NCBI GenBank assembly: GCA_002685275.1
Contig: NYWX01000042.1
Span: 1-48,316, forward strand
DNA from: Gammaproteobacteria bacterium
GTDB taxonomy: Bacteria > Pseudomonadota > Gammaproteobacteria > Woeseiales > Woeseiaceae
Reading direction: 5' to 3'
DNA length: 48,316 nt
Part shown: positions 16,575 to 26,081 of the stretch, piece by piece
Numbering within the stretch: the first letter of the stretch is position 1
Layout of the letters: each line of letters starts with the position of its first letter
Position numbers and translations under genes: made by a program
The notes under the pieces: generated by a model
What the model was told of the DNA's origin: nothing
Seen by the model: only the letters and a program-made list of their open reading frames with translations
Databases searched by the model: none

Positions 16575-17921
16575 GTGCCAAAAAAATATGATCTGTTAGT
16601 AATTGGTGGAGGTAGTGGAGGTCTTGCACATGCTCAGCGTGCATCTGAATATGGAGTAAGTGTTGCCATAATCGAGCAAGGCCCAATTGGAGGTACCTGT
16701 GTCAATGTTGGCTGTGTGCCGAAGAAAGTAATGTGGTATGCAGCTAATTATGCAAATCAGATTGATTATGCAGCAGATTATGGTTTTAACACATCCTCAA
16801 AAGATCATAGTTGGGTAGCACTTAAGTCTCGACGTGATGCCTACATTAGTCGCCTAAATAATATTTATGAGGCCAATTTAAATAAGCGCGGTGTCAAATA
16901 TATTATTGGCGAAGCAAAATTTATTGATGCCAATAACATAAAAGTTGAAGATGAAGTTTACCAAGCAGAGCAAATTGTAATTGCAACAGGCGGTCAGCCA
17001 GCAATACCTGATATTCCAGGAGCAGCACTTGGTATCCATTCAGACGATTTTTTTGCTTTGACCAATAAACCTAGTAGCGTATTAATTGTTGGCAGTGGTT
17101 ATATTGCTGTTGAACTGGCTAGCGTACTCAATAGCTTAGGTGCTAAAACATCAGTTGCAGTCAGAAAAAACGGTGTACTTAGAAAGTTTGATAATATTAT
17201 AAGTACTGAGCTTTTAGAAAGTATGAAGAAAAGAGGTATTACTATAGAGACAGCTGTCATCCCAAAATCAGTTTACTCAACTGATAAAGGCCTTATCCTG
17301 ACTTCAGAGGATGGTAGAAATCTTGGTCCTACTGAAACTATATTGTGGGCTATTGGAAGAACGCCTAATACAGCTTCATTAGATCTTCATAAAGCTGGCG
17401 TCAATAAAGATCAATACGGATTTATTGAGACTGATAAAATGCAATCAACAAATATAAAAAATATTTTTGCATTGGGTGATGTGACTGGAAGAGCTGCGTT
17501 GACTCCAGTTGCAATTGCAGCAGGCCGATGTCTTGCTGATCGTTTATATGGCGGTATGGCTGATCGTTACCTTGATTACAGTTTGATTCCAACAGTAATT
17601 TTTAGTCATCCTACGATAGGCACGGTCGGTATGACCGAAGATGAGGCCCGAATGCAGTACGGAGATAATATAAAGATTTACATTAGTAAATTTACTCCCA
17701 TGTTTTATGCACTAAGTGAAGATAAAAAATCATCTTCTATGAAGCTTATTACTGTAGGTAAAGATGAACGCATTGTTGGGCTGCATATTTTCGGAAATGG
17801 CGCTGATGAGATGCTTCAAGGTTTTGCTGTTGCCATACGCATGGGTGCTACAAAGAAAGATTTTGACGATACAATAGCAATACACCCATCAAATTCAGAA
17901 GAAATTGTAACTATGCGCTAG
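16575..17921 (+). CDS. gor: glutathione-disulfide reductase
   Basis: A 448-residue FAD enzyme that uses NADPH to reduce glutathione disulfide. The redox pair is C42 and C47 (GGTCVNVGCVPKK), the same numbers as in E. coli. FAD binding is at GGGSGG (11-16). The catalytic histidine lies in the C-terminal AIHPSNSEE. The second nucleotide-binding site carries VRKNGVLRKFD, with the two arginines that select NADPH over NADH. The start is taken as GTG 16575, with GGAG 6 bases upstream; the TTG at 16563 overlaps that ribosome site and is less likely. It overlaps the end of aroE by 11 bases, tail to tail. Confidence 0.93.
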   Translation: MPKKYDLLVIGGGSGGLAHAQRASEYGVSVAIIEQGPIGGTCVNVGCVPKKVMWYAANYANQIDYAADYGFNTSSKDHSWVALKSRRDAYISRLNNIYEANLNKRGVKYIIGEAKFIDANNIKVEDEVYQAEQIVIATGGQPAIPDIPGAALGIHSDDFFALTNKPSSVLIVGSGYIAVELASVLNSLGAKTSVAVRKNGVLRKFDNIISTELLESMKKRGITIETAVIPKSVYSTDKGLILTSEDGRNLGPTETILWAIGRTPNTASLDLHKAGVNKDQYGFIETDKMQSTNIKNIFALGDVTGRAALTPVAIAAGRCLADRLYGGMADRYLDYSLIPTVIFSHPTIGTVGMTEDEARMQYGDNIKIYISKFTPMFYALSEDKKSSSMKLITVGKDERIVGLHIFGNGADEMLQGFAVAIRMGATKKDFDDTIAIHPSNSEEIVTMR

Positions 17922-18741
17922 TGATAAGCTGTTTTAGTACCGGCCCTGTATTTGGTCTGACACCACGCCAAAGGCTGAATGATTCAGCTGCTTGCTCAAC
18001 TAGCATCCCCCAACCCATGAAAGATTGATATGCACCTGAATTAAGAGCCCATTTATTAAATGGTGTTGGTTTAAGGCTATAGGATAAATCATAACAATAA
18101 GTTTTATTAGAAATGATACCTGTAGGATAAAAAGTCTTTTCACCTTTAATACCGGCTGAGGTTGCATTAACAATAAGATCATAATTTTTAGAGGCGGGTA
18201 TCTCATTTAACTGACATGCAGAAATTGGACCTAAATTTGAAAAATGAATTGCAAGCATTTCTGCTTTACTTATAGTTCTATTTGCAATCAGTAATGATTT
18301 GGGTTTCATGTCAAGAATTAATGAGACGATACCACGAGTTGCTCCCCCAGCTCCCAATATCAGAATGTTCTTATTTTCTAAAGGTATATTTAAATTAACA
18401 GATAGATCTCGTATTAAGCCAATACCGTCTGTGTTGTCAGCAAAGATCTGGCCATCTTTAAAAGTGAGTGTGTTAGCAGCTCCACCAATTGAAGCTCTCT
18501 CAGTTATTTGATCAGCAAGCTTTAAAACTTCTGTTTTATGCGGAAGAGTGATATTGAGTCCTTTTCCTCCTTTTTTCTGAAATTTTATTATTTCCGATTC
18601 AAGCTCATTAGGTGATACCTCTAAGCGCTTGTATTCAATACTTTGTTGGGTTTGTGATGCAAATGTATTATGAATTACTGGAGAATAGCTATGTGAAATA
18701 GGGTATCCCATTACACCATAGCTATCAGTTGATATAGACAT
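17911..18741 (-). CDS. aroE: shikimate dehydrogenase
   Basis: Reduces 3-dehydroshikimate with NADPH in aromatic amino acid synthesis. From the chosen ATG at 18741 (MSISTDSYGVMG) the protein is 276 residues, close to E. coli AroE. The substrate site is SHSYSP and the catalytic pair is K69 (NITLPHK) and D105 (ADNTDG). GAGGATRG is the nucleotide loop, and the last helix carries GWGMLVEQAAESF. An earlier in-frame start would overlap hemB and add residues with no family match. The start is 16 bases after the hemB stop, so the two are co-transcribed. Confidence 0.93.
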   Translation of the reverse strand: MSISTDSYGVMGYPISHSYSPVIHNTFASQTQQSIEYKRLEVSPNELESEIIKFQKKGGKGLNITLPHKTEVLKLADQITERASIGGAANTLTFKDGQIFADNTDGIGLIRDLSVNLNIPLENKNILILGAGGATRGIVSLILDMKPKSLLIANRTISKAEMLAIHFSNLGPISACQLNEIPASKNYDLIVNATSAGIKGEKTFYPTGIISNKTYCYDLSYSLKPTPFNKWALNSGAYQSFMGWGMLVEQAAESFSLWRGVRPNTGPVLKQLITSA

Positions 18742-18757
18742 GTTTAAATTTTTACCA

Positions 18758-19771
18758 TCATTCGCAATCCTTAATCCATTTGGCAGCATCTAGAGCAAAG
18801 TAACTAAAAATACCATTAGCGCCCGAACGCTTTATACTAAGTAAAGATTCTAGTACTACATCTTTTTCATTTAGCCATCCATTATTTGCAGCAGCTTTTA
18901 TCATCGCATACTCACCACTTACCTGATATGCAAAAGTTGGAATCTTGTAGGTTTCTTTTACTCGTTTGACAATATCAAGGTATGGAAGAGCTGGTTTTAT
19001 CATCACAAAATCCGCGCCTTCTTGAATGTCAAAACCAACTTCCCGTAATGCCTCATCAGAATTGGACGTAGCTATTTGATAAGTTGATTTATCAGCCTCA
19101 CCGAGATTTTTAGATGATCCAACCGCGTCACGAAATGGTCCATAAAAACCAGAGGCAAATTTTGCCGCATAAGATAAAATTAATACATCTTTAAAATTTG
19201 CGTCTTCAAGTGCACCGCGAATTTTTCCTATTCGTCCATCCATCATATCTGAGGGCGCAATTATGTCAGCTCCTGCAGCAGCATGACTTAATGCTTGACG
19301 AACTAACATCTCAATTGTTTCATCATTTAATACATAATTTGAATCGTTAATAATTCCATCTTGACCATGAGTTGTGTAGGGATCAAGCGCTATATCTGTG
19401 ATAACAATTAATTCCGGAAATTCATTTTTTATGGCGCGAATAGTAGTTTGTACAAGACCATTAGGATTGGTGCATTCAATACCATCAGGTGTTTTTTTTG
19501 AATTATTAATTACTGGAAATAACGCGATAGCTGGAATTTCCAAATCAGATACTTTTGTTAATTCCTTCAGTAATTGGTCTATAGTCTTGCGACTTATTCC
19601 TGGCATTGATTCTACAGGCTCAACCTTATCTTTACCTTCAAGTATAAAAACTGGATAAATAAGGTCACTAGAAGATAATTTCGTTTCAGCAATAAGACGA
19701 CGCAAACCTTTCGTGCGTCGAGTACGCCTTAAGCGAATTTCAGGAAATTTTCCAAGAATTGAACTACTCAT
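18758..19771 (-). CDS. hemB: delta-aminolevulinic acid dehydratase (porphobilinogen synthase)
   Basis: Condenses two 5-aminolevulinate molecules to porphobilinogen in heme synthesis. The 337-residue protein has the two Schiff-base lysines, K204 (SYAAKFASGFYGP) and K259 (MIKPALPYLD). The metal loop reads ALDPYTTHGQDG, with aspartate where zinc enzymes have cysteines, so this is the magnesium type known from Pseudomonas. The RLRRTRRT N-terminal arm needed for octamers is present. It is followed closely by aroE. Confidence 0.95.
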   Translation of the reverse strand: MSSSILGKFPEIRLRRTRRTKGLRRLIAETKLSSSDLIYPVFILEGKDKVEPVESMPGISRKTIDQLLKELTKVSDLEIPAIALFPVINNSKKTPDGIECTNPNGLVQTTIRAIKNEFPELIVITDIALDPYTTHGQDGIINDSNYVLNDETIEMLVRQALSHAAAGADIIAPSDMMDGRIGKIRGALEDANFKDVLILSYAAKFASGFYGPFRDAVGSSKNLGEADKSTYQIATSNSDEALREVGFDIQEGADFVMIKPALPYLDIVKRVKETYKIPTFAYQVSGEYAMIKAAANNGWLNEKDVVLESLLSIKRSGANGIFSYFALDAAKWIKDCE

Positions 19772-19849
19772 ATTTAAATAGAATAAAAATTAAATAAACA
19801 ATTATTTTTTATTCTCCTTATGTTGAATGATATTTTTGAATACAATTTA

Positions 19850-19872
19850 TAAAATGTATTATAAACATTTTA
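19850..19872. repeat. AT-rich inverted repeat between hemF and hemB
   Basis: TAAAATGT (19850-19857) and ACATTTTA (19865-19872) form a perfect 8-bp stem with a 7-base loop. It lies just past the end of hemF and may be a weak terminator or a regulator site for hemB. No U-tract follows cleanly, so the role is uncertain. Confidence 0.3.
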
Positions 19873-19904
19873 AATTAACATATAGATTTAATCTTCATTA
19901 AATA

Positions 19905-20813
19905 TCATTGATTATAATCAAGCCAATCGTGTGGTTTTAGGTACTTCTGATACAGTTCTTGTTCTGGAGAGCCTGGTTCAGGTTGCCAGTTATATTGCCA
20001 ATTTACTTTGGGTGGAAGAGACATAAGAATAGATTCTGTTCGACCACCAGACTGCAAACCAAAAAGAGTCCCGCGATCATATAGTAAATTAAACTCGACA
20101 TATCGTCCTCGACGATATAATTGAAAATTTCGTTGGTCTTCCCCAAAAGTATGATTATGTCGTTTTTTTACAATTGGCAAATAAGCTTTTAAAAAGCTAT
20201 TAGCAACTGATTTTACAAAACCAAAACTTTTTTCAAAACCCATTTTATTCAGGTCATCAAAAAAAAGACCACCTACTCCACGAGTTTCTTTTCGATGTTT
20301 CAAATAAAAATAGTTATCACACCATTTTTTATATTGGTTATATAAATCCTTACCAAAAGGATCGCAAGAAGATTTGGCAACTTTGTGCCAATGTTTAACA
20401 TCCTCATAAAATGGATAATATGGTGTTAGATCATAACCTCCACCAAACCACCATATCGGTTTTTTTGAGCCAGCAGTAAAAAATCTAAAATTGGCATGAG
20501 TTGTTGGCACATAAGGGTTATTGGGGTGCAAAACTAAAGAAACACCAACAGCTTGAAACGCTTTACCTGCTAAATCAGGGCGATGAATTGTCGCACTAGA
20601 TGGCATTTCTTCTCCAAAAACATGCGATAAGCTTACCCCAGCTTTTTCAAAAATAGCGCCATTATTTAATATGCGGCTTTCACCACCACCACCACCATCT
20701 CGCTCCCAATTATCACTAATGAAAGCAGACTTTCCATCTAAAATTTCCAAAGAGTCACAAACTTTATTTTGAAACAATTGTAGATAATTCTTTACTAAAT
20801 CTATATCAATCAT
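19905..20813 (-). CDS. hemF: oxygen-dependent coproporphyrinogen III oxidase
   Basis: Aerobic conversion of coproporphyrinogen III to protoporphyrinogen IX. The 302-residue protein carries the family blocks WERDGGGGG near residue 35, [37 protein letters not shown], and the C-terminal [14 protein letters not shown] and [16 protein letters not shown]. Its start overlaps the tsaC stop by 8 bases, giving a tight topA-tsaC-hemF operon. The presence of the oxygen-dependent enzyme fits an aerobic organism. Confidence 0.95.
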   Translation of the reverse strand: MIDIDLVKNYLQLFQNKVCDSLEILDGKSAFISDNWERDGGGGGESRILNNGAIFEKAGVSLSHVFGEEMPSSATIHRPDLAGKAFQAVGVSLVLHPNNPYVPTTHANFRFFTAGSKKPIWWFGGGYDLTPYYPFYEDVKHWHKVAKSSCDPFGKDLYNQYKKWCDNYFYLKHRKETRGVGGLFFDDLNKMGFEKSFGFVKSVANSFLKAYLPIVKKRHNHTFGEDQRNFQLYRRGRYVEFNLLYDRGTLFGLQSGGRTESILMSLPPKVNWQYNWQPEPGSPEQELYQKYLKPHDWLDYNQ

Positions 20814-21372
20814 TATTTATTTTTTTACCATTTCGTAAAATTTGCCCAGTCATTAGATTACGAATTTCAGATGGACCTGATGCTGGCCCACAATTACCAG
20901 GGACAATAAAATCTACTAAATCTTCAAATTTTTTCTTGAGTTCAGTTTGGTTTGTTACAACCGGCTGACCACTTAAATTTGCACTAGTAGAGATAATAGC
21001 TGATTCTACCCTTGAACAGATAGATCGCACTATTGGATTAGTTGTTAATCTAATTGCAATCCCTTCATTCTTACCAGTTACTAATTTAGATATTTTTTTT
21101 GAAAAAGGAACTATCCAGGTTATAGGGTACTGCTCTATTGGTTCTGGAAGAAATGTTTTATCTGGTAATTTAATCCATGGATCTAATTGTTTAGCATCAC
21201 TGGCAATTAATATTAAGCCTTTGGATGCATCGCGATTTTTTATTGTTAAGACACGTTTAATTGCTAATTCCTTAGAAGGTAAACATCCAAGCCCAAAAAC
21301 GCCTTCTGTTGGATATGCAATAACACCGCCATTGTGTAAAATTTCTGCAGTAATAATGGCAGTTTTTTTCAT
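20806..21372 (-). CDS. tsaC: L-threonylcarbamoyladenylate synthase
   Basis: Makes threonylcarbamoyl-AMP, the precursor of the t6A modification at position 37 of ANN-decoding tRNAs. The 188-residue YrdC-type domain shows the signatures [29 protein letters not shown] and [10 protein letters not shown]. The C-terminal domain of Sua5 is absent, so this is the short TsaC form. It lies 7 bases after topA and overlaps hemF, an order common in gammaproteobacteria. Confidence 0.93.
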   Translation of the reverse strand: MKKTAIITAEILHNGGVIAYPTEGVFGLGCLPSKELAIKRVLTIKNRDASKGLILIASDAKQLDPWIKLPDKTFLPEPIEQYPITWIVPFSKKISKLVTGKNEGIAIRLTTNPIVRSICSRVESAIISTSANLSGQPVVTNQTELKKKFEDLVDFIVPGNCGPASGPSEIRNLMTGQILRNGKKINND

Positions 21373-21379
21373 TGAGGAT

Positions 21380-23755
21380 TTAACTCTTCTTTTTCTTTGT
21401 AGCTTTCTTTTTTGAAACTTTCTTTTTTGAAGTTTTTTTCTTAGAGACCTTCTTACCGCGTTTGCGGCGCACAGGCGCTGCTGCCAAAAGATCTATACAT
21501 TCATCAAGTGTTAAAGAATTTGGCTCCCGATCTTTGGGTACACGCGCATTCTTTTCTTTATTTGTAATATAAGGTCCATAGCGACCGTTCAAAACCTGAA
21601 TGCCATGTTCTTCAAATTCTAAAATTAAACGATTAGCGTCAGCTATTATTTTTTCTTGAATCAGTTCTAATGCGCGAGGTAATTCCACAAGATATGGATC
21701 ATCTTCTTTCATTGAGACATATTTATCACCATAACGTATGAAGGGACCAAATCGCCCAATACCAGCTAATACAGCCAATCCATCCTCAGTTTCTCCTAAT
21801 TTTCTGGGCAACTTAAATAACTCCATTGCTGAGGCCATGTCAATGTCAGCCATTTTCTGTCCAGGCCGAAGCCCAGCAAATTTTGGCTTTTCCTCATCAT
21901 CTTTAGTGCCAATCTGTACAAATGGACCGTAACGACCCATTCGAACAGTCACAGGTTTACCACTCTTTGGATCAGTGCCTAATTCTCTTGCTTGTGCAAC
22001 TTGTTCACGAGTAACCGATGAATCTTTTTCTTCACACAGTTCATTAAATGGTTTCCAAAATTTTTCAAGTAATGGCACCCATTGCTTTTCACCTAAAGAA
22101 ACAAGATCAAGTTCATTTTCAAGGTTTGCTGTAAAATCATAGTCAACATATTGTGTGAAGTGCTCTGTGAGAAAGCCTATAACCATGCGACCGATATCTG
22201 TTGGAAAAAAACGTTTAGCATCCATTTCAACGTATTCGCGGTTCTTTAATGTTTCAATAATGCTAGCGTAAGTAGATGGACGGCCAATGCCATATTCCTC
22301 AAGAGTTTTTACTAAGCTAGCTTCTGAAAAACGCGGGGGTGGTTCAGTAAAATGCTGTTCTGCTTTGAGTTCATCAAGCTGAATGACGTCTCCTTCTCTG
22401 ATTTCTGGGAGTAAGCGATCATCATCATTATCATTAGAATCATCTTTACCTTCTAGATATACAGCCCTGAAGCCAGGCTCTACCAGAACTGAACCATTAG
22501 CTCTCATGCGATGTCCATCATCTACAGGACCTGCCGCCATTTCAATTGCAACCGTATCAAAGATAGCTGGCACCATTTGACATGCCATTGTTCGCTTCCA
22601 AATAAGTGAATAAAGCTTTAATTGGTCTTCATCGAGTACTGTTTTTAATTCATCAGGTGTTCGCACAACTGAAGTTGGCCTGACAGCTTCGTGGGCTTCT
22701 TGAGCGTTCTTTGCTTTTGCTTTAAATCTTCGAGCATCTTGAGGAACATTTTCAGGGCCATAACGGTCTGAGATCAAATGACGAATCTCAGTTAATGCAA
22801 CTTCTGATAATGTGACCGAATCTGTACGCATATAAGTTATTAAGCCAACCTGATCTTCACCTGGAAGCTCGATGCCCTCATAAAGTTTTTGTGCAACACT
22901 CATTGTACGACGAGTATTAAAGCCTAGTTTACGGGCAGCTTCCTGCTGTAAAGTAGATGTTGTGAATGGTGCTGCCGGATTGTGACGACGCTGGCGTTTA
23001 GTGACTTTTAATGCATTTAACGTGCCAGAAGCAGCATTAATAACAGTGCTTTCAACTTCTCGTGCCTCTTCTTCATTTTTGAAGCTGAATTGTTCTACTT
23101 TTTTACCTTTATAATTTACAAGTCTCGATATAAATCCCTGTTCATTTTTACTTACATTAGCTTTAATCGACCAATATTCAACCGCTTTGAATGCTTCAAT
23201 TTCCAGCTCACGCTCTATGATCATGCGGAGTGCTGGACTTTGAACGCGTCCAGCAGATAAACCACGTTGAACCTTTTTCCAAAGCAATGGAGATAAATTA
23301 AAACCAACAAGATAATCTAATGCCCGTCTTGCCTGTTGTGCTCCAACAAGATGAGTTGAAATCTCACGCGGATTAACCACTGCATCACGAACAGCTTGTT
23401 TTGTAATCTCATGGAATACAACTCGATGAATTACAATATTATCTAGTACACCTTTTTCTTTTAAAAGCTCCACTAAATGCCATGAAATTGCTTCGCCCTC
23501 ACGATCTGGATCAGTCGCAAGATATAGACCTTCAGCATTTTTTAATGCCTTAATTATTGCTTTAACGTGCTTTTCATTTCGCTCTATGATTTGATAATTC
23601 ATAGCGAATTCATTTTCAGTATTTACAGCACCTTTTTTTGGTACAAGATCGCGCACATGGCCATAAGATGCGAGAACATCAAAGTCCTTACCTAGATATT
23701 TACTGATTGTATTTGCCTTAGCAGGCGACTCTACTATTACAAGATTTTTTGACAT
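21380..23755 (-). CDS. topA: DNA topoisomerase I
   Basis: A 791-residue type IA topoisomerase that relaxes negative supercoils. The Toprim domain starts at LVIVESPAKANTI (5-17), with the acidic TDPDREGE (81-88). The catalytic tyrosine is Y308 (TYMRTDS). The C-terminal half (about 580-770) carries several Toprim-associated repeats with MGRYGPFVQIG, IGRFGPFIRYG and NGRYGPYITN, instead of the Cys4 zinc ribbons of E. coli TopA. The protein ends in a lysine-rich tail with a five-residue period. It is the first gene of the topA-tsaC-hemF operon. Confidence 0.95.
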   Translation of the reverse strand: MSKNLVIVESPAKANTISKYLGKDFDVLASYGHVRDLVPKKGAVNTENEFAMNYQIIERNEKHVKAIIKALKNAEGLYLATDPDREGEAISWHLVELLKEKGVLDNIVIHRVVFHEITKQAVRDAVVNPREISTHLVGAQQARRALDYLVGFNLSPLLWKKVQRGLSAGRVQSPALRMIIERELEIEAFKAVEYWSIKANVSKNEQGFISRLVNYKGKKVEQFSFKNEEEAREVESTVINAASGTLNALKVTKRQRRHNPAAPFTTSTLQQEAARKLGFNTRRTMSVAQKLYEGIELPGEDQVGLITYMRTDSVTLSEVALTEIRHLISDRYGPENVPQDARRFKAKAKNAQEAHEAVRPTSVVRTPDELKTVLDEDQLKLYSLIWKRTMACQMVPAIFDTVAIEMAAGPVDDGHRMRANGSVLVEPGFRAVYLEGKDDSNDNDDDRLLPEIREGDVIQLDELKAEQHFTEPPPRFSEASLVKTLEEYGIGRPSTYASIIETLKNREYVEMDAKRFFPTDIGRMVIGFLTEHFTQYVDYDFTANLENELDLVSLGEKQWVPLLEKFWKPFNELCEEKDSSVTREQVAQARELGTDPKSGKPVTVRMGRYGPFVQIGTKDDEEKPKFAGLRPGQKMADIDMASAMELFKLPRKLGETEDGLAVLAGIGRFGPFIRYGDKYVSMKEDDPYLVELPRALELIQEKIIADANRLILEFEEHGIQVLNGRYGPYITNKEKNARVPKDREPNSLTLDECIDLLAAAPVRRKRGKKVSKKKTSKKKVSKKKATKKKKS
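21403..21431. repeat. 15-bp tandem repeat coding the TopA lysine tail
   Basis: CTTTCTTTTTTGAA occurs at 21403-21416 and again at 21418-21431, a 15-base period that matches the five-residue KKK-x-S rhythm of the TopA C-terminus. Further, less perfect copies follow to about 21450. It is prone to slippage and could vary in length between strains. Confidence 0.7.
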
Positions 23756-23866
23756 TTTTTAGCTTATGCCTTTGTAATTACGTTTATTAAATTACTAAAT
23801 AACATATTGTGCCGCGGTTTAATTACGTGGTTAAAAGCTAGCTGTCAAGAGAATTAAGAAATTAGT

Positions 23867-24343
23867 TCAATGAATAGAACTCATTTTTTTGTCAAAAATG
23901 AGGTCTTCCATACGCGCATAATTCAATTCTTGTCCAGGCTGACTAAATAAAACCATCAGAACAACCCATTTAATTTGTTCAACATCAATATCATTTGAAT
24001 CAAGAGCCAACAATCGATCGATAAGCAATTCACGCTGTGGTGGTGATAATATCCCTATTTGCTCTAAGTAAACTATATAGCCACGACAATGACAATCGAG
24101 CTTTTCTTGCTCAAAATTACTATAAATACGGATCCCATGCGAATCTAAGTTGCCATATTTAAGAGTTTTTTGATGTCCTGTTAACTCATCTAACCAAAGA
24201 AGTGCATTTTCGATTTCACCATCATTAAACCCGGCCTGCAAGAGCTCTAAACGTAATTCATTTTGATTAGCTTCTGGATTTTCTTCAGTTTCGACATAAC
24301 TTTCAAACAGATACATCAACACATCAATGACATTTTCTTTCAT
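23867..24343 (-). CDS. smg: Smg family protein (DUF494)
   Basis: 158 residues from the ATG at 24343 (MKENVIDVLMYLFESYVE), the typical Smg N-terminus. An upstream TTG at 24355 abuts the AAGGA site and is a poorer start. The protein is mostly helical and acidic; its function is unknown, but it is widely conserved next to topA or dprA. Here it lies 111 bases before topA on the same strand and is divergent from def. The dprA gene usually found beside it is missing. Confidence 0.88.
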   Translation of the reverse strand: MKENVIDVLMYLFESYVETEENPEANQNELRLELLQAGFNDGEIENALLWLDELTGHQKTLKYGNLDSHGIRIYSNFEQEKLDCHCRGYIVYLEQIGILSPPQRELLIDRLLALDSNDIDVEQIKWVVLMVLFSQPGQELNYARMEDLIFDKKMSSIH

Positions 24344-24474
24344 TCGCAGGGTCAATCCTTATAAATAGGTAAGTAATAATAAGTTTCATTAATAAAATGA
24401 ATTTTAGAAAACAACTACTCTATGTAATGTAAATATCTACTTATATTAATCTGAATTAAAAAGTTTTGCTGTAT

Positions 24475-24480
24475 TATAAT
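24475..24480 (+). promoter_or_regulatory. possible -10 element for the def-fmt-rsmB operon
   Basis: A perfect TATAAT lies 108 bases before the def ATG in the 232-base divergent gap with smg. The hexamer TGAATT stands 17 bases upstream as a weak -35. The surrounding DNA is very AT-rich, so this is only a candidate. Confidence 0.35.
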
Positions 24481-24587
24481 CAAATAACTTATATCAGCTT
24501 TTATTACTTAATATTTTATTACTTAATATTATGCTTTTATAAGACGTATTTTGTTTAAAACTAATAATAACTAATTAATTTAATTTT

Positions 24588-25085
24588 ATGGCAAAACTTA
24601 ATATTCTCACATTTCCTGATCCGAGACTCAGGATTAAGGCAAAGCCTATTGAAAGTGTCGATGACAATGTTCGTGCATTAATTGATGACATGTTCGAAAC
24701 AATGTATGAAGCACCGGGTATTGGTTTAGCGGCTACTCAGGTAGATGTTCATAAACGGCTTTTAGTGACTGATGTGTCATCTGACAAGGATGAACCATTA
24801 GTTTTGATTAACCCTGAAATTCGTGAAAAGGATGGCCTTACTGTGACTGGGGAGGGTTGTTTGTCGATTCCAGGGTTTTATGAGGAGATTGAACGCGCAG
24901 AATCTATTAAAGTTTGTTTTCTTGATCGATATGGCGTTCAAGCAGAATTGGATGCTGATGGATTACTTGCAGTATGCATACAACATGAAATAGATCACCT
25001 TAACGGTAAATTATTTGTAGATTATTTATCTGAAATTAAGCGTTTACGAATTCGAAAGAAACTCGAAAAAGTGCGCTATAAATAG
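24588..25085 (+). CDS. def: peptide deformylase
   Basis: Removes the formyl group from new protein N-termini. The 165-residue metalloenzyme has all three motifs: [13 protein letters not shown] with metal ligand C91, and QHEIDH with H133, E134 and H137, almost the same numbers as in E. coli. No ribosome-binding site precedes the ATG. It is followed by fmt and rsmB, the usual translation-start operon. Confidence 0.95.
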   Translation: MAKLNILTFPDPRLRIKAKPIESVDDNVRALIDDMFETMYEAPGIGLAATQVDVHKRLLVTDVSSDKDEPLVLINPEIREKDGLTVTGEGCLSIPGFYEEIERAESIKVCFLDRYGVQAELDADGLLAVCIQHEIDHLNGKLFVDYLSEIKRLRIRKKLEKVRYK

Positions 25086-25160
25086 ATTCCTTAGAAAACC
25101 ATATATTTCTTTATAAATATTTTTTTGAATAACCTATTTTTGTTAAAAAAGGATATATGT

Positions 25161-26081
25161 TTGAATAAACCCCGTATCATTTTTGCTGGCACACCAGAAT
25201 ATGCATATGTTTCATTATTAGCATTAGTTGATAATGGTTATGATGTTGTTGGTGTTTTAACACAGCCAGATAGGCCAGCTGGTCGTGGGCAACAATTAAC
25301 TGCAAGCCAAGTGAAAAAATATGCCCTAGAAAAAGGCATTAAAGTATTACAGCCACTTTCTTTAAAAAATTCTGACGCAAAACAAGAGATAGCTTTATTA
25401 AAGCCAGATATTATGATTGTTGCTGCATATGGCTTGATTTTACCTCAATCAATCCTCGATATTCCAAGATTAGGTTGTTTAAATATTCATGCATCTTTAC
25501 TGCCGAGATGGCGAGGCGCCGCACCTATTCAAGCCTCTATAGTTGCTGGCGATGAGTGTACGGGTGTTAGTTTAATGCAAATGAGTGCAGGTCTTGATTG
25601 CGGTCCAGTTTATTCAATGAATTCATTAAATATTGATGAAAATGAAACCGCAGGGGAGCTACATGATCGATTAGCATTACTTGGCAGTAAAACACTTTTA
25701 TCTGATTTGCCGAAAATATTAGATGGCAGTCTAATTAGCATTGCACAAGATGATTCAATGGCAACATATGCACCAAAAATTCAAAAAAAAGACGCAATGT
25801 TAGATTGGTCGATGCCTGCAGTTGAGTTATACAGAAAAATACGTGCTTACAATCCAGTGCCAGGCGCTTTTTTTTATGGGAAAAATGAAACCAGGATAAA
25901 AGTGTGGAAAGCCAGCATTGTTAATAATAATGTTGGTATACCTGGGTCATTTATACAATATGATGCCAGTGGCGTGATTATTGCCTGTGGAAGTGGTGCG
26001 TTAAAACTCGAGCTACTGCAATTACCCGGCAAACAGCGAACTGATGCAAAGACATTTGTTACTCAAATTGATTTACGGTGA
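25161..26081 (+). CDS. fmt: methionyl-tRNA formyltransferase
   Basis: Formylates initiator methionyl-tRNA using 10-formyl-tetrahydrofolate. The start is set at TTG 25161 (LNKPRIIFAGTPEYA) because AAAGGA lies 7 bases upstream and the family begins with this FAGTPE strand. The upstream TTG at 25125 lacks a site and adds foreign residues. This gives 306 residues. The catalytic region LNIHASLLPRWRGAAP and ASLLP loop are intact, and the C-terminal tRNA-binding domain follows. The stop overlaps the rsmB start by 4 bases. Confidence 0.93.
   Translation: MNKPRIIFAGTPEYAYVSLLALVDNGYDVVGVLTQPDRPAGRGQQLTASQVKKYALEKGIKVLQPLSLKNSDAKQEIALLKPDIMIVAAYGLILPQSILDIPRLGCLNIHASLLPRWRGAAPIQASIVAGDECTGVSLMQMSAGLDCGPVYSMNSLNIDENETAGELHDRLALLGSKTLLSDLPKILDGSLISIAQDDSMATYAPKIQKKDAMLDWSMPAVELYRKIRAYNPVPGAFFYGKNETRIKVWKASIVNNNVGIPGSFIQYDASGVIIACGSGALKLELLQLPGKQRTDAKTFVTQIDLR

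Noticed and set aside
18743..18789. Longer aroE start that overlaps the end of hemB
   Set aside because: The extra 16 residues fit no AroE N-terminus, and the ATG at 18741 matches the usual protein start.
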